From NCBI RefSeq assembly GCF_009765985.1, contig NZ_LMUM01000013.1, positions 48,036-112,035 on the forward strand: a stretch of 64,000 bases of DNA. Reading direction: 5' to 3'. Positions 62,190 through 64,000 of the stretch are shown here, piece by piece (position 1 is the stretch's first letter; every line of letters starts with the position of its first letter). The notes under the pieces are model-generated. The model did no database searches, was not told where the DNA came from, and saw only the letters and a program-made list of their open reading frames with translations. The DNA comes from Acidobacterium sp. S8 (GTDB lineage Bacteria > Acidobacteriota > Terriglobia > Terriglobales > Acidobacteriaceae). The position numbers and the translations under genes are program-made.

Positions 62190-62963
62190 TCAATCAAGCC
62201 GGACCAGGTACGCTTCGCCTTCCTCAGGCTTCAACTCTTTTGCAATCTCCGTGGCGCGGCCTTTGTCGTCATTCTGCGGGCGAATCCTTACCCAATGACC
62301 CGTCGGGCCGGTAAATTCGATCACATTTGCAGTGTGATATTTGTGCTCGAGATGCTCTTCGAGCTTCATCGCCTCTTTCTCTTTGCTGAATGCGCCGATC
62401 TGCACGCACCAGCGTCCGCCTTCATCAATCGGTTTCGGCGCGGCGTACACATCGATGCGCACCTGCGCGGTTCCTGGCCTCCAAACGCCGACGACTTTCG
62501 CTGATGCAACAGAAAGATCGAGCACACGGTTCGGAACAAAAGGCCCGCGGTCGGTAATCCGCATCACCGCCGATTGTCCCGTACCAAGATTCGTCACACG
62601 AATCAGCGATCCCATCGGCAGCGTACGGTGCGCAGCCGAGATCGCATTCTGGTCAAATACCTGTCCATTCGCGCCGCGATGATTGTGATATGGCGGCCCA
62701 TACCAGCTGGCCAGTCCTGTTTCGCTGTAGATCGGTGCATGCGCAGCAACAAAAGCTTCGTCTGTTGATTCAGCGGGTGCCTCTGCCACTGCAGGCGGAG
62801 CGCCCTCAGACGGAGGCGACGCGTGGCCAGCAATCGGCGGCGCAGGAGCGCGCATGACCGGAGGGGGCGGAGTATATGCTGCCTGCTGTTTGTGTCCGCA
62901 ACCGACAGCCAATATCAGTCCAGTTAGAGCCACTCCCGCAATCAGCTTCTCATTCATCTTCAT
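62190..62963 (-). CDS. rlpA: RlpA-like septal ring lipoprotein with SPOR domain
   Basis: 257 residues. A lipoprotein signal (GLILAVGCGHKQQ) is followed by a Pro/Ala-rich linker. A double-psi beta-barrel then spans ~85-175 (GLASWYGPPYHNHRGANGQVFDQNAISAAHRTLPMGSLIRVTNLGTGQSAVMRITDRGPF). A C-terminal SPOR-type domain spans ~180-255 (GGRWCVQIGAFSKEKEAMKLEEHLE...WVRIRPQNDDKGRATEIAKEL). In other bacteria RlpA is a lytic transglycosylase that acts on denuded peptidoglycan at the septum, while SPOR binds such glycan. The histidine and aspartate used in RlpA catalysis are suggested by AAHRTL and TDRGPF. A single-protein unit. Confidence 0.93.
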   Translation of the reverse strand: MKMNEKLIAGVALTGLILAVGCGHKQQAAYTPPPPVMRAPAPPIAGHASPPSEGAPPAVAEAPAESTDEAFVAAHAPIYSETGLASWYGPPYHNHRGANGQVFDQNAISAAHRTLPMGSLIRVTNLGTGQSAVMRITDRGPFVPNRVLDLSVASAKVVGVWRPGTAQVRIDVYAAPKPIDEGGRWCVQIGAFSKEKEAMKLEEHLEHKYHTANVIEFTGPTGHWVRIRPQNDDKGRATEIAKELKPEEGEAYLVRLD

Positions 62964-62972
62964 CTGTTTTCG

Positions 62973-63182
62973 CTATCTCCGCTCAAGATGATCGGCAAGC
63001 TTTCGCAGTTGCTCGGCGGCCACACGCAGCGCCTCTGAGGAGTTCTGCCTCACCTTCGGCACAACCTCATCGTTCAGATAAGCAATCACCCTGCGCACGT
63101 CCTCTTCCACACGCGGAGCCGCATTGTTGATATGCTCATCAACCTTACGGCCAAACTCTTCAAATGGATTGCTGCTCGGCAT
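62973..63182 (-). CDS. Small helical protein of unknown function
   Basis: 69 residues from the ATG at 63182 (AGGGGTG 6 nt upstream); a longer start at 63200 adds six residues. MPSSNPFEEFGRKVDEHINNAAPRVEEDVRRVIAYLNDEVVPKVRQNSSEALRVAAEQLRKLADHLERR is almost entirely amphipathic helix without cysteine, tryptophan or membrane segments. It may form a helical bundle or coiled coil. It precedes rlpA by 9 nt, so a role at the envelope or division site is possible but unproven. Confidence 0.7.
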   Translation of the reverse strand: MPSSNPFEEFGRKVDEHINNAAPRVEEDVRRVIAYLNDEVVPKVRQNSSEALRVAAEQLRKLADHLERR

Positions 63183-63366
63183 CTGCGCACCCCTATGCAC
63201 CTTTCAGTGTGCTTTTCATGGTACCGCAGGGTCAATGGCACTTCTGCATAAGGTGCCTAAGCCGTTACCGTGTAGGCAGCCATACATCCTTATGCTTTGT
63301 GGACACGTCTAAGTGGCAGGTTCTCAAACATTAGATTAACGAGGCTGCTAGGAGACCTCCTTCTTC

Positions 63367-64000
63367 ATGTATGTAAAATCCTTTTTTTTTCGCGTGAGCA
63401 TCTCAGTGTTGCTTGCGCTTTCTGCCATACCCGCTGTTTGTCAACAGACCGCCGTTCCTGACGCTCCAACGCCGAATCAGCCCATAAACAACTCCCCCGC
63501 CGCTGTCGAAAAAAGACGGTGGACCGACGTGGTCGAAGTCCCAGGTGAAAAGGTGCCGCGTCTCACAGTCGGCGACAAACTTCTTTTTCCGATCCACGAA
63601 GAACTCCGGCTCGCAGGCTGGTTTCCTACGTTTGTTAGCTCGGGTTGGAGTCAATTGAGAGACAATGACCCCCGCTATGGCGTAGATTCGGGCGCCTACG
63701 GCCAGCGCCTTGGCGCGGCTGCCATCCGCGACCTCAGCATGCGTACTTTTTCTGATGGCGTCCTTCCCGCGCTGCTGCATGAAGACCCGCGCTACTACCG
63801 CATGGCCAATGGAACCATTGTCCATCGCGGCCTCTATGCGGCCTCGCGTGCCATCGTCGGTCCGCGAGATTCCGGTAAAATCACATTCAACACCTCCGTG
63901 GTGGTGGGGCACGCTATGGCTTCCGCTTTGACCATGGCCTACTATCCCGACAAGAGCGCGAACGGCACCGTCGTCATGGAAACATGGGGATTCTCACTGC
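63367..64000 (+). CDS. Exported hypothetical protein, 3' end beyond the window
   Basis: Open from the ATG at 63367 to the end of the window (211 residues so far). AGGAGA lies ~11 nt upstream. A signal peptide (KSFFFRVSISVLLALSAIPAVCQ) is followed by a Pro-rich linker and FPTFVSSGWSQLRDNDPRYGVDSGAYGQRLGAAAIRDLSMRTFSDGVLPALLHEDPRYYRMANGTIVHRGLYAASRAIVGPRDSGK, a pattern I recall in a group of acidobacterial outer-membrane or periplasmic proteins without known function. The rest is unseen, so domain content is open. Confidence 0.75.
   Translation, partial: MYVKSFFFRVSISVLLALSAIPAVCQQTAVPDAPTPNQPINNSPAAVEKRRWTDVVEVPGEKVPRLTVGDKLLFPIHEELRLAGWFPTFVSSGWSQLRDNDPRYGVDSGAYGQRLGAAAIRDLSMRTFSDGVLPALLHEDPRYYRMANGTIVHRGLYAASRAIVGPRDSGKITFNTSVVVGHAMASALTMAYYPDKSANGTVVMETWGFSL

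Noticed and set aside
1..64000. tRNA, rRNA and insertion-sequence transposase genes
   Set aside because: None was seen by eye on either strand; a tRNA scan and IS search would be needed to exclude short or decayed ones.

Overview
The window looks like a chromosomal segment of an Acidobacteriota bacterium, most likely of the Acidobacteriaceae/Terriglobia group. This is inferred from the gene content: four FtsX/MacB-type 'ADOP' permeases beside a PadR regulator, two very long TonB-receptor-like proteins with an N-terminal carboxypeptidase-regulatory fold, a Ser/Thr kinase fused to TPRs, several Ig-like secreted proteins, and GC-rich coding with dispersed palindromic repeats. No species can be named from the sequence alone.

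Layout. 1-1653 (-): mnmG, cut by the window edge and carrying an in-frame segment that matches a dispersed repeat. 1654-2259: degenerate repeats and a terminator. 2260-5643 (-): outer-membrane TonB-receptor-like protein. 6044-16993 (+): four ADOP permeases and a PadR regulator whose ribosome-binding site lies in a long inverted repeat. 17128-19464: an Ig-like surface protein, a DUF302 protein and fabD. 19465-20405: a short tandem array, then the RNase P RNA gene (-). 20448-23236: an AT-richer accessory island with a RelE/HigB-type toxin-antitoxin pair and perfect operator palindrome, a membrane protein with a J-like HPD motif, an unrecognised beta-type protein, and a palindromic repeat family that forms a roughly 92-bp tandem array. 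23253-27361: an internally duplicated membrane protein, an RcnB-like protein, a twin-arginine phospholipase C gene broken by two frameshifts, and tag. 27684-34616: a kinase-TPR protein and a lectin/Ig-like secreted protein. 35052-39373: two small proteins, a glycosyltransferase with a C-terminal extension, a GH130-type enzyme (a probable carbohydrate operon) and a small four-cysteine protein.

39452-47440 (-) is a respiratory cluster: coxII (fused cytochrome c), coxI, coxIII, an unknown membrane protein, a dihaem cytochrome c lipoprotein, Rieske protein, cytochrome b (fused cytochrome c), and ctaG. Together they would move electrons from quinol to oxygen through a b/Rieske/c complex and an aa3/caa3-type oxidase.

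47807-55118 is an amino-sugar region: GntR/UTRA regulator, NanE epimerase, TonB-receptor-like protein, a GlmS-like SIS isomerase/deaminase and an outer-membrane protein. A shared TTGTnnATACA element precedes the receptor and SIS genes and suggests one regulon. 55362-60928 is a molybdenum hydroxylase operon (2Fe-2S, FAD and Moco subunits, XdhC chaperone, MocA-like nucleotidyltransferase). The end holds an M48 protease, an RlpA/SPOR lipoprotein, a small helical protein and the start of an exported protein cut by the window edge.

All domain calls are by eye from the translated sequence; no searches were run.
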